Assembly (NCBI GenBank): GCA_001872985.1
Contig: MNYA01000313.1
Location: forward strand, 1 to 5,601
Length of the DNA stretch: 5,601 nucleotides
Origin: a bacterium CG2_30_54_10
GTDB taxonomy: Bacteria > Muiribacteriota > Ozemobacteria > Ozemobacterales > Ozemobacteraceae
Direction: 5' to 3'
Positions 5,549 to 5,601 of the stretch are shown in pieces (positions within the stretch are counted from its first letter, which is position 1; each line of letters starts with the position of its first letter). The notes under the pieces were generated by a model. The model made no database searches. It saw only the letters and a program-made list of their open reading frames with translations, and had not been told where the DNA came from. The translations under genes and the position numbers were made by a program.

Positions 5549-5601
5549 TTAATGCGTACCGTTGATTTTTTTCAAATGCTCACCGAAGGACATCTTGCGA
5601 G
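5549..5601 (-). CDS. Possible C-terminal end of an upstream gene, cut by the window edge
   Basis: One minus-strand frame is open from the window edge and reads RKMSFGEHLKKINGTH before a TAA at 5549-5551, immediately before the 24-bp repeat copy B. Sixteen residues cannot be assigned to a family, and a frame this short is often open by chance. The abutment of stop codon and repeat is the only reason to list it. Confidence 0.15.
   Translation of the reverse strand, partial: RKMSFGEHLKKINGTH

Larger units (their letters stand above)
5250..5601. other. Gene-free stretch with repeat fragments
   Basis: I see no convincing gene in these 352 bp. They hold two exact 24-bp direct repeats, a perfect 10-bp palindrome ATTTTAAAAT (5395-5404), and an isolated AGGAGGT (5516-5522) whose next ATG is followed at once by TAG. 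The open frame that crosses 5163-5423 on the minus strand starts in this stretch and ends inside the 111-bp repeat; it has no family signature. The look is of mobile-element debris. Confidence 0.5.

Overview
The window carries four complete bacterial metabolic genes, all on the minus strand. In transcription order they are thrC (threonine synthase), folD (methylene-THF dehydrogenase/cyclohydrolase), gcvT (glycine-cleavage T protein) and glyA (serine hydroxymethyltransferase). Base composition looks moderate, genes have Shine-Dalgarno sites, and there are no introns, so this is a bacterial chromosome. The dense dispersed and tandem repeats suggest an environmental, possibly uncultivated lineage. 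I cannot name the phylum from the sequence. No tRNA, rRNA, CRISPR array, riboswitch or intact insertion sequence is visible.

Layout from right to left (the direction of transcription): 5053-5601 is a gene-free, repeat-rich stretch with two exact 24-bp direct repeats (5309-5332, 5524-5547), one copy of a 111-bp hairpin-forming element (5139-5249) and a plausible thrC promoter. thrC (3772-5052) begins with a run of 9-bp repeats that encodes Met-Lys-Gly/Cys units leading into its zinc ribbon. A strong hairpin (3712-3743) and a good promoter (3667-3695) separate thrC from folD. The promoter lies so close to the folD ATG that folD may be read from a nearly leaderless mRNA. The folD-gcvT gap (2467-2740) holds the second copy of the 111-bp element. 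gcvT and glyA overlap by 4 bp (ATGA) and look translationally coupled. The glyA stop codon lies inside a 100-bp compound tetranucleotide microsatellite (27-126).

GlyA, GcvT and FolD meet at 5,10-methylene-THF. GlyA makes it from serine, GcvT makes it from the aminomethyl group of glycine carried on H protein, and FolD oxidises it towards 10-formyl-THF for purine and formyl-Met synthesis. All three steps are reversible in principle. ThrC makes threonine from O-phosphohomoserine and is only loosely linked, through glycine/threonine metabolism. The P, H and L proteins of the glycine cleavage system are not in the window.

The coding content is ordinary. The unusual material is the repeats: the microsatellite at the glyA stop, the in-gene 9-bp expansion in thrC, the paired 111-bp elements bracketing folD-thrC, and the 24-bp repeats at the right end. 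I found no convincing new multi-gene system.
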